From positions 77,510,073-77,574,072 of the forward strand of contig CP154954.1 of NCBI GenBank assembly GCA_039621445.1: a DNA stretch of 64,000 nucleotides. The letters run 5' to 3'. The DNA comes from Euglena gracilis (Eukaryota > Euglenida > Euglenophyceae > Euglenales). The position numbers were made by a program, and so were the translations under genes. The notes under the pieces are model-generated. The model had not been told where the DNA came from. It searched no databases and saw nothing but the letters and a program-made list of their open reading frames with translations. This document shows positions 11,975 through 24,269 of the stretch, piece by piece. Position 1 is the first letter of the stretch. Each line of letters begins with the position of its first letter.

Positions 11975-12862
11975 CCAAGGATCACAGCAAACACCTTCAT
12001 CGTGTTACCCGGGGACTGGCTGATGTACGGCCTCGTCCACAACGGTGGGTTTTCTCGAGGAGCTGGCGCCACACGGAGCTGTGGGAAGAAAGATGTGTGG
12101 TGTGATGGCCATCACGGAGGACACTCTCTGCTGCAAGGGGGAATTTATTTTGGTGATGAATGAATGGGATTATGTATATTCTGAATTGGGATCAACGAGG
12201 GAAAGCAGCCCAAATTTTCCTGTACATAAGTATACACACATACATTTTCCCTGGTTGAGATATTAACAGGGGTGAAAAGGTCTCCAAAATAACCACCAAC
12301 GTTTTTCAAATGACACCACGTTATGCTCTAGCAGCCACCCAACTGAGCTGTATATCTGGAAACATGGCAATCAACGTTTTCCACATGACCACCTACGCTC
12401 TTTGATGAATGTCCACCAACATTCTTTGTATGTGTGAAAGCGTCTCCTAAATCACCACCAATATTTTTGTAATGGCCACCAATGTTGTTTGCTACCTTGC
12501 CAGCCTGGCCACTAACGTTTTCCACACACTAACGTTCACTGAATGACAACCGATATTTCCAAACGTTTGATCATAGTTTTCAAATGAAATGGAAGTCAGA
12601 TGAAAGGGACAATTTCCAGGCATAGTGCCACAGATGGGATAATTCTGGTACAAGGTGTATATTCCGATAACACGAGATAGACCAACTGTGGAAGTCTACC
12701 AAAGTTTCTGACAATTTCAGTGTGTGTCAACCAAGGACCACGGCTAACACCTGCATCGTGCCCCCTGGGTGCCAGTTACTGGGTGGCCTCGCCAATGTTG
12801 GTTGGGGCGCCACGTGGTGTGAGAGGAATGATGAGTGCCGTGATGGCCATCATGGAAGCAGT
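11975..12862. repeat. Paralogous block pair within each unit (O and Q parts)
   Basis: Block 11,975-12,120 (ACCAAGGATCACAGCAAACACC...GATGGCCATCACGGAGG) and block 12,728-12,862 (ACCAAGGACCACGGCTAACACC...GATGGCCATCATGGAAG), shown here in part, are diverged copies about 750 bp apart. Both recur in units 2-4. On plus each has an ORF with scattered Cys and a C..GHHG element, but no domain is recognisable. The duplication predates the 8-kb tandem duplication. Confidence 0.6.
12328..12525 (-). repeat. Degenerate minisatellite (VGGH-type reading), unit 1 copy
   Basis: Short degenerate repeats of about 25-40 bp around the core GGCCACCAACGTT. On minus they read as spaced VGGH/NVGGH motifs in a 65-codon open stretch. 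Equivalent open stretches lie at 21,606-21,821, 29,622-29,819 and 40,334-40,531. Outlying cores (13,430-13,490; 41,630; 42,110) suggest the minisatellite once covered more of this part of the unit. An open frame in a minisatellite whose period is not fixed at a multiple of 3 is weak evidence of coding; no known repeat-protein family is claimed. Confidence 0.5.
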
Positions 12863-13719
12863 TACACAATTTACCCACCGCACCACTGAATGTTTAAAGA
12901 GGTTGTGTGAATGTTCAGCGGAGCCTACCAGAAGTCTTCCCCATTTATTTTACCATTTTACCACTTTACCACACGGCAGGCACTTTTTTTCCTGTATTTC
13001 GACTCTTTTTCTAAACAAAGTTATCATGGTTAAGAGTTACCGTTTCCCGCATATTGAAGCTATTAAAGTTTTCACAGAGGGCCAGCAACGTTCAATGAAT
13101 GGCCCCAGAGTGTATGAATGCATTATCATACTGAAAGTGGAGCACAGTGCTTGGGGTCATGCTGTCCAAAAGGACAGGTGGTGCTGGTGTACCAACAGGT
13201 GACTCCCCAGAGGTTCTGCAGAAAGAATTTGTGAATTCCGGTTCAAACTGGCCATCAATATGATTTTCATGACCACCACCACCAATGACCACCAAAGGTT
13301 CCAGATTGGACGCTCACTCTCTCCACCAGAATGAACAACTACCAGAATTTTTTGCAGGCCTGGAAATAGCCAGAGTTTTTGTAATGACCTACGTTGATGG
13401 TTGTAGGTCTGAAAATTCCAGAACAGGGCCATTAACGTTTCCATATGACCACCTGTGTTCATTGAATGTCCACCAACATATCTAATACGTTCAGAATTCA
13501 GGGACTCGGCGACCTCTCGGCGGGGAACGAGGGAGGCAATTGTCAACAGGGGATGGGTCAATACGGACTGGGCCAGGGGAAGACCAAATGGCGTTCGCAC
13601 CAAAATTTCAAAACAAATAGGCAGTCCAATGCATGCGTGAAACAGGAGAGCATAAAATAAGGTAAAATGATGTAGTGCAGAGTGCATATATAACAGCAAA
13701 GAACTCTGTCGACCTTCTT

Positions 13720-13800
13720 GATAAATATTATATTAATTATATTAAAAATATTAATATAATATTTTTTAATGTTATATTAAAAAATAAAAAAAATTTTTTT
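13720..13800. repeat. AT-rich insert private to unit 1
   Basis: About 70 bp of self-complementary ATATTAATATAAT text sits between GACCTTCTTGAT and TTTTAAAAGAAAACACATAG. Units 2 and 3 have only a short T-run there. Confidence 0.8.
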
Positions 13801-13850
13801 TAAAAGAAAACACATAGCATGATTATGAGATCAGACTGATCTAAAAAGCC

Positions 13851-14142
13851 CCTGTACTCTGCGGCAGCCAGAAGGACTCCATTGCGGTCCAGGTCCCGCA
13901 CGGAGTCCAAGATTGCCGGCAGGACCTCTCGCCCGGGCAGCCGGCTGGAGGAGGGGCGGCTCCGGCGCAGCAGCTTCACGTCCAGGGACGGGAGGCGGCC
14001 GGTGATTACGGAGAACCAGAGACCGAATGATCCCAGCAGCTCAGCGGTTACGGGGACACCATCGAACTTGACGGCGTCCTTGACCACAGTGGCGTGAAGC
14101 GCAGAGCCGACATCCTCAAGGCGAATGACAGGGAGCGGGTCC
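13851..14142 (-). pseudogene. High-GC3 exon candidate, R segment, unit 1 copy
   Basis: On minus, an open frame of about 97 codons follows a pyrimidine-rich tract and AG acceptor (CCACGAG|GGACCCGCTCC). Third positions are strongly G/C, unlike the flanks, and the residues form a mixed, soluble-looking peptide (DPLPVIRLEDV...LPAILDSVRD.DRNGVLLAAAEY). Compared with units 2 and 3 there is a 6-bp, frame-preserving difference and several substitutions, so the frame has stayed open through three copies. No donor GT is convincing at the far end. The family is not recognised. It could be a duplicated exon of a gene outside the window, now a relic. Confidence 0.4.
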
Positions 14143-14892
14143 CTCGTGGGTGAAGGAAAAGAAGGGACAACAAGAATGACAACACACACCACCTCGTTCA
14201 AAAAAAAAGGAAAAAAAAGAAGGGAAGAAAACAGCAGAAATTGGTTGCTGAGTTCATTGGTTCGGCCATTTACAGACAAATATAACTTCTCAAGAACAAA
14301 GCATTTCGGGAAGCAGCAAAATCCCGAATCATAGCATTTCTTCCCTTGGGGGCCCAGAGGGTGCAGCCTTGAAGGCAGCCCAGAGAATTCGCAATCACCC
14401 CACATTTTTTTTGCGGGGGGGGGGGGAAACGAGTTGAGGGGATGCGAAAGACGAACCCGGGTGGCTGAAATCTCGGCGGCTGCAGGTAAGCTGCGCTGGT
14501 CGGTGCTCATTTGCAAGGTTGTGGGAAACTGCCAAAAAAAAGAGAAGAGCATCAGATCATCAGATGCTCCAAGGTTGGAGTTGCAAGTGAACATGGAGGA
14601 AAAAGCATGTGTTTAGAATTCTTGGTGGGTGTAGTTGCGTCGTTAAGTTCTGTGCCTGCGGCACAAGGTCGTACAAGTTGCACTGACGTGTGAGTAGGAG
14701 TTACCCGCGGGCTCGTTCGCAGGTCGACTTCCCACAGAGAAAACCAAGTACTACCACAGAAAACATTTTCAGGGGGGGTTGCCAACACTTTACCCTCCTG
14801 CATGTCAAGGTGTATGAGGCAGAAGTAGCTCCTCCAACGCGTCCAGGCGTGTTGGCAGACAGCAGCCCACCGAAGAAAAGGTGGACTGCTGC

Positions 14893-15168
<276 letters not shown>

Positions 15169-18149
15169 GTGTGATGGCAAGCTCTAGCGGGCTTGTATCC
15201 AGCCAGCTGGGTTCGGCAGCGGCTTTTTCTGGTGTTTGACATTTTTATTTTTTTTACAATGCTTTTCTTTGACCCCTGTTGGTTTGCAGTCAGATTCCTG
15301 GTGGCTTTTCTGGTTCACAACAGATATACGTTTGCCAATCAGTCGGAGGGCGATGGGTGTTTGTCGAGGATATTTTACGCTGAGATGAGGTACAAACGAA
15401 GAGTCGTATGTGCGTATATCATGTGTATTATATCATTCGCCAAGTTCCTTCACGGAGCACTTTTTTTTTTTTGCAGCAAACTCCTTATTGTCCAGGGTCG
15501 AAGCCTCCATTGGTACGTCTGCATCGTCTGCTTTTTTCTCCGCACAAACAGGGAAAAAGCCCGTGGATGATTCGACAACTCTCAAATGCAGCACACTTCC
15601 ATCGCTTGTTGTTTATCGCCTCGTGCCAAATGTTTGCCGAAGTGCATCCCAATAAGTTCGTCTCGGTTGAACACTGGGGCCTTGTGTGTTGTCTATCATT
15701 TGTCATGTGCAAGGTCTCATTGACAGGTGACGCTCATTCATTGAGAATTACAATTCAGCAATCAAATTGAGCAGGTTACACACCCCAATTTTTTCTGGGT
15801 AATTTGCAAATATAATTATTATTGCGTCTCCAGTTTAATATCAAGACACAGTGTGGGTACTGGCATGGAAATAATGCTAATATTTTCCAACCTGAGTGCG
15901 CGCAGCAGGTGTTTTTTTTGCAGTTGTTGCATTTGCACTGTATATGGTATGTGGTAGCCATGTGACGATGGGCTCCTGGCTGGCGTTATTGAAGTGCCCC
16001 ATATTTTGTCTACAATATGTTCCAGTTTCAAGTTGGCTGAGTAGTCACATGCTTTTGTTCTTGCCACATTGTGTGAGGCGAAAGTGAGATTGCCATAACC
16101 ACATTCAGCCCAGCCTAGTGTGATATTTGAATGTGGAAATATGTTCGAATGCCTTTTAACACATGTTACCGCAATTTTTGGCACGCTTTTCAGCCGTTCC
16201 CAGCCCAATCAGTCTCATACATCACCGTAAGAAATTATCATTTGCATGTGTAATAATACAAAAGAAAATGGATAATAAAAAAGAAAGTCCTGAGCAAGAA
16301 GGTTGTGTTCTGAGACTCCCATTTTTAAGCAAACAAGCGCATTTGCTCACTCGAATGTTTTTCTGGCTTCAAATGCACGGCAAGCTTCCTGAGGAGTTTC
16401 TGAAGCTGAAGCTGTCATGCAAGTGGAGTGTGCCAATGATCTTAATGGTTTGGTGTTATTTGTGGTTTGGTGCACAGTCGGCTCAATGGTGCTTGCAATG
16501 GTTACAATCAAAAATTCAAAAAAAAGGATGATGCAAATTGTTTTTTTACAAAGTGGTTCCCATTGCAAGCAATCTTTTGTCCACACTTCAAATTTAGCAA
16601 AGAAAAAAAATGCAGAAAAGCCCGCAGAAAACCCAGTAGTGACATCGGCATTCAAATCTTTAATGGCGGGAAACTTTTCTCATCGTCACTGAGCAAAAAA
16701 AAAAATTGCAGACTTGGCAGCAGGAATTAAATTTCATGTTAAACAAGGTCTGGCAGTGCAACACAGTGTGAGGTACGCAAGCCATTGATTGACCGAGGTG
16801 TGGCATTGGCTTGCGGAACGTTTTTGGCACCGAATTGATATGCCATTTCAGCCAAGGCAAAGGGGGCAAGGTGGTGCATGCTTGGCTGGGCAGCAATCGG
16901 ACCCAGCTTGACTGCGCATTGCTTGAAATTGCAGGATCAAAAGTAACACGATGGCCCTTGCTATTGTTAAAAACATATTAAAATGATCCAGAGATATTAC
17001 ATAAGGCACAGATACTACGTAAATATGTACATGTATGTATGCATCTATGTGTACATATATAAAATATACATGGATAAGTGAAATGAGAATTTTTTTGCAT
17101 AAGTAATTCACATAAGTGTGTATATATTTGTTTTGCATTACGCAATAGTATTCCAATTTTATAACAATATAATATTATTATGCAAGCCCCATTTACAAAA
17201 GAACCAGTTCAATCTTACCAGAGTTCAAGTTGATTTTGCAAGCAACAAAATTTGGCTCCCTCAAACAACTCCACAAATTCAACCACAATATCTGGATAGT
17301 TGTAGGAATTGGCAGACATTTCTCAACATCATGCACATTTTTTTTGCTGCCTGGCCTGGGTCTCATCTTCAGCGGTCTCTTTGCTGACGTACTTTTTATT
17401 CCAGGGTGGGGCGGGAGAGGCGCATGCCAGCAGGCCAGGTTTCTCAGACTGAACAGCAGTGAATAATTATATCGAACTAATTTGCAGTGCATGGATGGGG
17501 AGAGAAGGCATGCTTGGAGCTCTGGACAAGGAGACAACAACACATTCTCCACCATCATCTGGTCGATCAAGCTTGTCCACCTCACGGAAACCGGGCAATA
17601 TTTTGAGGTTGAAGGGCAGTGGGTTACTTATTTTTTTGTTAATGGGTGGAAATGGGTCGAAGTGGGTCCCGGGTTTCCAGATTAAATACCGCAATGAAGT
17701 TTTTCCCATCATAAAACCCACGACCGAGAGAAACAGCTATTGAATGGTCAACAAACACTTGACTCATGAAGTAGCACACAGAACGTTGGGTTCTTTTTCA
17801 AAAGAAATGGAAGTGCGCACAAAATTTCAACAAGCCACTATGTCTCTCCACCTCTCGTCAGTCGCCAGCTGCATATGATGCAAACAATTGTGTAAAAACA
17901 AGATTGTTGTCAAACAACGACACCCTCATCAAACAAACAGAAGGTGATCAGGGTTTTGTTAATGTTTTTCAAACATTTTTCACAAGAAGTTTTCTGTTTG
18001 GACCACAAATATTCGCAAAGTATTTTTGCGTTTACGACAATATTAATTATTTAAACATCAGATATTTTAAATGAACTGTTATTTTTTTATACATAATAAA
18101 TTATATTTTATGCAGAATGTGTTTGCCATGTATTATATATCTTATGTAT

Positions 18150-18271
18150 TGTTTACATGTGTGTGTATATATATACATATATATGTATATGTGTGTGTGT
18201 TATAAATATGATATTTGTCATGCATTATATATACATATACACACACACACATATATATATATACATATATG

Positions 18272-18302
<31 letters not shown>

Positions 18303-18325
18303 ATACATGCAAATATGTATATATG

Positions 18326-18356
<31 letters not shown>

Positions 18357-18392
18357 GTGTATATATGTGCATATATGTGTATATATATGGAT
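18150..18392. repeat. TATG/TATA microsatellite, segment H, unit 2
   Basis: About 240 bp of TATG, CATA and TA repeats, ending at GGATATACCCAGATGTTTCA. Counterparts are at 27,320-27,620 (unit 3) and 36,825-37,041 (unit 4), with different lengths and interruptions. Confidence 0.95.
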
Positions 18393-18964
18393 ATACCCAG
18401 ATGTTTCATTTTAAACAAATATTTGTGTTTATTATGTATGATATTTGTTTGGTACTCATCGAACACAATGATTTGTTCTTTCAAAGAGACAGTTGTTCTG
18501 AAAGTAATCCTTCTTTTTCATTTGAAAAATTGTGTTATGTAACATCGAATTCATGAAATGCAGTGTCCATTACATAAAAGGAAAGAACAGTGGATGCTGC
18601 CGTGTTGGATCGACAGACCATTCCAAGTCAACGACAGAAGTTGTTCAATCACAGGGTGTTCATGAACCCACTCGGGTTGCCCCGACCTTCAGGGTACGTG
18701 TTACCAGTTACTTGCAAGACTCAGTGCGATACGCTGAGCTGTTTGAATCTTGTCGCCCGATTGAGGCTGGGTGCAACAGTCAGGTTAGTCAAACATCTGT
18801 GAACAGTTCCAATTGCTACGCTTCCTCATTACACCTCCAATGTGACCTCTTCACAGGCAGCACTTTCCAGATGGCTTTGTCTCTCGTGTTTGGAAGACCC
18901 CCGAAACAGAAAAAAGCGAATGAATTGAAAGAATTGAAGTCTTTCATGTAAGAGAGACATCAGA

Positions 18965-19251
18965 GTTCCATGCAAGGTTTTTTTTTTGGTTGTGGAACCC
19001 CTCTCGGGTAGGGAAGGGGGGGGTGGGTTCCAGCTGCCCCCCCCACCCCCCGGGGGTCCCCCCAGGGGGGAGAGAGATATACTTTTCTTACGGTAGCCGA
19101 AGGCACCGAAATTTTTCGAAAAAGTGCCAATTCAGAGTTTTGCACGATTTTTGGGTGGGTCCCGGGACCCCCCCCACCCGGGGGCCTGCCAGGGGGTGGG
19201 TGGGTTGGGGGGACCCCCCCCGGACTTAAAAAAAAAGACCCTGGTTCCATG
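18965..19251. mobile_element. hAT-type MITE with 8-bp target duplication, unit 2 copy
   Basis: GTTCCATG occurs at 18,965-18,972 and again at 19,244-19,251, flanking an element (18,973-19,243) that starts CAAGGTTTTTTTTTT and ends AAAAAAAAAGACCCTG. The reverse complement of the right end, CAGGGTCTTTTTTTTT, matches the left end with few differences. An 8-bp duplication and a CAGGG-type terminus are the classic hAT signature. The interior is GC-rich with C and G runs and has no transposase ORF. The same insertion, with the same target duplication, is present in unit 4, so it predates the duplication; units 3 and 4a keep only one end. Confidence 0.8.
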
Positions 19252-19480
19252 TTGTCAGGTTTGTATTCCTGCCCAGCAGAAATTTTTTAAAAATCCGGCA
19301 CCTGAGCCCACAGTCGGCAGAACATTTCCCGCCTGCGGAAAGCCCAGTTTTTTTGAATGCCATTCCCTTTTGAAGTGGTGTTGCTGTGCCTCTCCTGTGT
19401 TCTGGGCATGTTGTTATGGACACATAATCACAGGTCTGGAATATACACACCGCCTCACCGATGTCCACCATTGCTCCCAA
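19226..19480 (-). pseudogene. Cys-rich 84-codon ORF, segment K, unit 2 copy
   Basis: Minus-strand open frame starting MVDIGEAVC after MGA, with seven Cys including a KCSADCGLRC block and a TTCPEH block. It runs out into the hAT-like element. The unit 4 copy at 34,907-35,161 keeps the same frame with three or four substitutions; the third copy (about 38,120-38,360) is frameshifted. No secretion signal is seen and no family was recognised. Since the copies are young, an open frame in two of three is weak support for coding. Confidence 0.25.
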
Positions 19481-19646
19481 CGGCCCCGGCCTCAGAGTTG
19501 CCGCAGAACCTGAGGGTATATGAGGGGGACAAATAATTCGCTCTCACCCTTCCCCTCTCCCCTCCGATTTCGGCTCAAAATAGCCAAAAATCAGGTCGGG
19601 GAATGGGCCCATTTCTGTTTTCTGTGCGGGGCTGTCCCCTCCCAGT

Positions 19647-20049
19647 CCAGGGTTTGATATAAGGAGGGCGTACATGGTTTAGGTGGGTGGGTGTCCCCCC
19701 CACCCCCCTCCCCTCCTAGCCCGCAGGGGGGGGGTCCGGACCGCCCCCCCCCCCCCCAACTGCCAGGGGGGTCCGGACCAACCCTCGGGGGGGTTCCCGG
19801 GACCCCCCCCCCCAAAAAAGGGTCAATTTTTTCCTCCGGCGCTTCGCGCCGAAATTTTTTTGCATTTCTGGTACATTTTTGCCCAAAAAGTGCCCAAAAT
19901 GGCACTTTTGGTCGTTTTGGGGGGTCAAAAAATTTCGGCCACCCTGACCGCGCACCTGTTTAGGTGGGGGGGGTGTCCCCCCACCCCCCCTCCTGCCTGC
20001 AGGGGGGGGGTCCGGACCACCCCCCACCTGTCCTTATATCTAACCCTGG
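19647..20049. mobile_element. Insertion with CCAGGGTT(T/A)GATATAAGGA ends
   Basis: Left end 19,647-19,665 (CCAGGGTTTGATATAAGGA) and right end 20,031-20,049 (TCCTTATATCTAACCCTGG) are inverted repeats, 18 of 19 matching. The interior has repeated GTCCGGACC palindromes within C/G runs and a core rich in AAAATGGC words. Units 4a and 4b have at this place about 170 bp of other sequence (CTTGGCTCTTGACACCAAACTGG), so the insertion came with a local loss. The CAGGG start suggests hAT, but I find no 8-bp flanking duplication. Confidence 0.7.
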
Positions 20050-20810
20050 GAATGGCCCCAGGGATACTTTTGCTGCCAACAGACTGTAGAATTGCTCAAA
20101 ATTTCCTCCCCAAATCCTGGCCCTGTTCCCTGTCTAAAAACAGGAGGAAAGACGATGGGGAGAAAATCTGCAGATAATTAATTCCTGGTGTAAAGAATCT
20201 GTGAATTCTGCACGAAAAAACAAAAAAGATGAAAATAGAATCTGAGAGCACCGGTCCATCATCCATCACGGGCTCACAAGCCCCAGGGCTTGCGGTTGGT
20301 CTGACCGAAATTCTGGCAGAGGTAATCATCACAGCCACGGCGTGAAATTCCTGCCCCACTACCAGGGCTTCGGTTCGGTTCAACTGAAACTCTCCGGGAA
20401 AAAATAAACTGTCACAGCCACGACCACAGCCACAGCCATTCTCATCATGATTGATGAAATCCCCCCCCCACGGTTTTCGGTTCGGTTCAACCGACCCAGT
20501 TTCGGGGAGGAAGAGAGGCAAACAGAGCTGCCCCCCTCCAGTCCAGAAATTGAGAGATCCAGAGAGATAAAAATGCTGCCCCTCGGGCCTTCGCTTCTGC
20601 AACATTGAGCCCGGGTCAGGGGGAAAGCGTTTAAAAAAATGTCTGCCCTGCTGCCCCTCCCCCCCAGCCTCGAATTCGGCTTACTTCCGGCCGCACTTCT
20701 GCTTCGGAGGGATTGAAATTACCACCCCCCCCCCCATCTGACAACCAGCTCAGGTTTAAGGAAGAGGGGAAATCAATAACAATTATTCCTGCCCCCAAAA
20801 CCCAGATTAT

Positions 20811-20870
20811 CAGTCTATGGTCGTAAATCGATTATCAGTCTATGGTCGTAAATCGATTATCCGTCTATGG
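20811..20870. repeat. 25-bp tandem repeat, three copies in unit 2
   Basis: The phrase C(A/C)GTCTATGGTCGTAAATCG recurs at 25-bp steps (20,811, 20,836, 20,861). Unit 4 has two copies (39,521-39,560) and unit 1 has one (11,013), a clear stepwise copy-number change between paralogous units. Confidence 0.85.
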
Positions 20871-23213
20871 TCTGTGGTGGGGGTAATTTAATGTTGTGCC
20901 CCACTCCGAATTTGGCCGGCCAGCCAAATCTCGGGGTTGGGAAAAATAACAGGCCTGTCACACCCTGCTTTTTTTTTTAATATTCTGCACCATAACAGAG
21001 ATTTCATGAAATATAAATGCAAGCAGCTTTTGCAAAGTTCTGTGGACCTGCAGTATCTTGTTTCATAAGACAAGCCAGCCAGGATTCTGAAAGGAACCAG
21101 GTAGGTCCAGCAATGCAAGCAGCGCCACATGGAACGGGACCGCGGGACGCATCGTGCCTTTATCACTCTGACACCCAGCACCAAAAGAAGCACAACAAAC
21201 CTTTAACAGAAGCATGCCTTGGCTGTTATTACATATACAATATGCCAATTTGGTCTCCATAGTCTTTCTCCAAATGCAGTGCATGCAAACCAAGGATCAC
21301 AGCAAACACCTTCATCGTGTTACTCGGGGGCTGGCTGATGTACGGCCTCGTCCACAACGGTGGGATTTCTCGAGGAGCTGGCACCACACGGAGCTGTGGG
21401 AAGAAAGGTGTGTGGTGTGATGGCCATCACAGAGGACACTCTTTGCTGCAAGGGGGAATTTATTTTGGTGATGAATGAATGGGATTATGTATATTCTGAA
21501 TTGGGATCAACGAGGGAAAGCAGCCCAAATTTTCCTGTACGTAAGTACATACATTTTCCCCGATTGAGATATTTACAGGGGTGAAAAGGTCTACCACGTT
21601 ATGCTCTAGCAGCCACCCAACTGAGCTGTATATCTGGAAACATGGCAATCAACGTTTTCCACATGACCACCTATGCTCTTTGATGAATGTCCACCAACGT
21701 TCTTTGTATATACGAAAGCGTCTCCTAAGTCACCAACGTTGTAAGTCACCAACGTTGTTGTAATGGCCACCAAATGTTGTTTGCTACCTTGCCAGCCTGG
21801 CCACCAACGTTTTCCACACACTAACGTTCACTGAATGACAACCGATATTTCCAAACGGTTGATCATAGTTTTCAAATGAAATGGGAAATCAGATGAAAGG
21901 GACAATTTCCAGGCATAATGCCACAGATAGGAGAATTCTGATACAAGGTGTATATTCCGATAACACGAGATAGACCAATTGTGGAAGTCTACCAAAGTTT
22001 CTGACAGGGCAAAAATTTCAGTGTGTGTCAACCAAGGACCACGGCTAACACCTGCATCGTGCCCCTGGGTGCCAGTTACTGGATGGCCTCGTCAATGCTG
22101 GTTGGGGCGCCACGTGGTGTGAGAGGAATGATGAGTGCCGTGATGGCCATCATGGAAGCAGTTACACAATTTACCCACCGCACCACTGAATGTTTAAAGA
22201 GGTTGTCTGAATGTTCAGTGGAGCCTACCAGAAGTCTTCCCCATTTATTTCACCATTTTACCATTTTACCACACGGAAGGCATTTTTTTCCCCTGTATTT
22301 CGACTCTTTTTCTAAACAAAGTTATCATGGTTAAGAGTTACCGTTTCCCGCATATTGAAGCCATTAAAGTTTTCCAGAGGGCCAGCAACGTTCAATGAAT
22401 GGCCACCAGAGTGTATGAATGCATTATCATACTGAAATGGTTGAGTTTATCTGCTTCGTCAAAGGTGAAAGAATGCATTACATCTCTCACAAGGCTGATA
22501 CTTTGCAATGAATGCGGGTAGGCAGCTGTGACCTTGGCATACCAGTTGTGACCTCCGCAGCGTTTGTGTGGAGCACAGTGCTTGGGGTCATGATGTCCAA
22601 AAGGACAGGTGGTGCTGGTGTACCAACAGGTGACTCCCCAGAGGTTCTGCAGAAAGAATTTGTGAATTCCGGTTCAAACTGGCCATCAATATGATTTTCA
22701 TGACCACCACCACCAATGACCACTAAAGGTTCCAGATTGGACACTCACTCTGTCCACCAGAATGAACAACTACCAGAATTTTTTGCAGGCCTGGAAATAG
22801 CCAGAGTTTTTGTAATGACCTACGTTGATGGTTGTAGGTCTGAAACTTCCAGAACATGGCCACTAACGTTTTCCATATGACCACCTGTGTTCATTGAATG
22901 TCCACCAACATATCTAATACGTTCAGAATTCAGGGACTCGGCGACCTCTCGGGGAACGAGGGAGGCAATTGTCAACAGGGGATGGGTCAATACGGACTGG
23001 GCCAGGGGAAGACCAAATGGCGTTCGCACCAAAATTTCAAAACAAACAGGCAGTCCAATGCATGCGTGAAGCAGGAGAGCATAAAATAAGGTAAAATGAA
23101 CGTAGTGCAGAGTGCATATGTAACAGCAAAGAACTCTGTCGACCTTCTTGATTATTTTTTTTTAAAAGAAAACACATAGCATCATTATGAGATCAGACTG
23201 ATCTAAAGCAACC

Positions 23214-23511
23214 CCTGTACTCTGCGGCAGCCAGAAGGACTCCATTGCGGTCCGGGTCCCGCACGGAGTCCAAGATTGCCGGCAGGACCTCTCGCCCGGG
23301 CAGCCAGCTGGAGGAGGGGCGGCTCCGGCGCAGCAGCGCCACGTCCAGGGACGGGAGGCGGCCGGTGATTCCGGAGAACCGGAGACCGAAGGATCCCAGC
23401 AGCTCAGCGGGGATACCATCGGGGACACCATCGAACTTGACGGCGTCCTTGACCACAGTGGCGTGAAGCGCAGAGCTGACATCCTCAAGGCGAATGACAG
23501 GGAGCGGGTCC
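23214..23511 (-). pseudogene. High-GC3 exon candidate, R segment, unit 2 copy
   Basis: Same open frame as the unit 1 copy with a 2-codon insertion (VPDGIPAELL in place of VPVTAELL) and an acceptor CCCATGAG|GGACC preceded by a pyrimidine tract. Codon third positions are mostly G or C, and the frame is uninterrupted across about 99 codons. Unit 3 (31,193-31,490) differs by three or four residues. Function unknown. Confidence 0.4.
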
Positions 23512-23636
23512 CTCATGGGTTAAGGAAAAGAAGGGACAACAAGATTGACAACAAACCCACCTCGTTCAAAAAAAAGGGGGGGAAAGAAGGGGAAAAAACA
23601 GCTGAAATTGGTTGCAGAGTTCATTGGTTCGGCCAG

Positions 23637-24269
23637 TCACAGACAAATATAACTTCTCAAGAACAAAGCATTTCGGGAAGCAGCAAAATCCCGAATCATA
23701 GCGTTTCTTCCCTTGGGGGCCCAGAGGGTGCAGCCTTGAAGACAGCCCAGAGAATTCGGAATCACCCCACATTTTTTTTCCGGGGGGGAAAGCGAGTTGA
23801 GGGGATGCGAAAGACGAACCCGGGTGGCTGAAAACTCGGCGGCTGCAGGTAAGCTGCGCTGGTCGGTGCTCATTTGCAAGGTTGTGGGAAGCTGCCAAAA
23901 AAGAAAGAAGAGCATCAGATGCTCCAAGGTTGGAGTTGCAAGTGAACATGGAGGAAAAAGCATGTGTTTAGAATTCTTGGTGGGTGTAGTTGCATCGTTA
24001 AGTTCTGTGCCTGCGGCACAAGGTCGTACAAGTTGCACTGATGTGTGAGTAGGAGTTACCCGCGGGCTCGTTCGCAGGTCGACTTCCCACAGAGAAAACC
24101 AAGTACTACCACATAAAACATTTTCAGGGGGGGTTGCCAACACTTTAGCCTCCTGCATGTCAAGGTGTATGAGAGGCAGAAGTGGCTCCTCCACAGCGTC
24201 CAGGCGTGTTGGCAGACAGCAGCCCACCAAAGAAAAGGTGCTGCTGCCGGAGGACACACACACACTCAC
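23637..24269 (-). pseudogene. 210-codon ORF, R-to-A interval, unit 2 copy
   Basis: One of the longest open frames in the array that is not low-complexity. Unit 3 has the same ORF (31,616-32,251, 211 codons) with one added Pro and few changes. In unit 1 an 8-bp tandem duplication (ATCAGATCATCAGATG near 14,551-14,566) puts it out of frame. The composition is rich in Leu, Thr, Pro and Cys without a recognisable domain. The plus strand of the same interval contains a strong donor (GCTGCAG|GTAAGC at about 23,848), so coding direction, if any, is undecided. Confidence 0.2.

Noticed and set aside
11653-12163. ORFs on both strands repeated in units 2-4 (N/O segments)
   Set aside because: Openness in recent duplicates is inherited, both strands are open, and frames are disrupted between copies, so I did not list them as genes.
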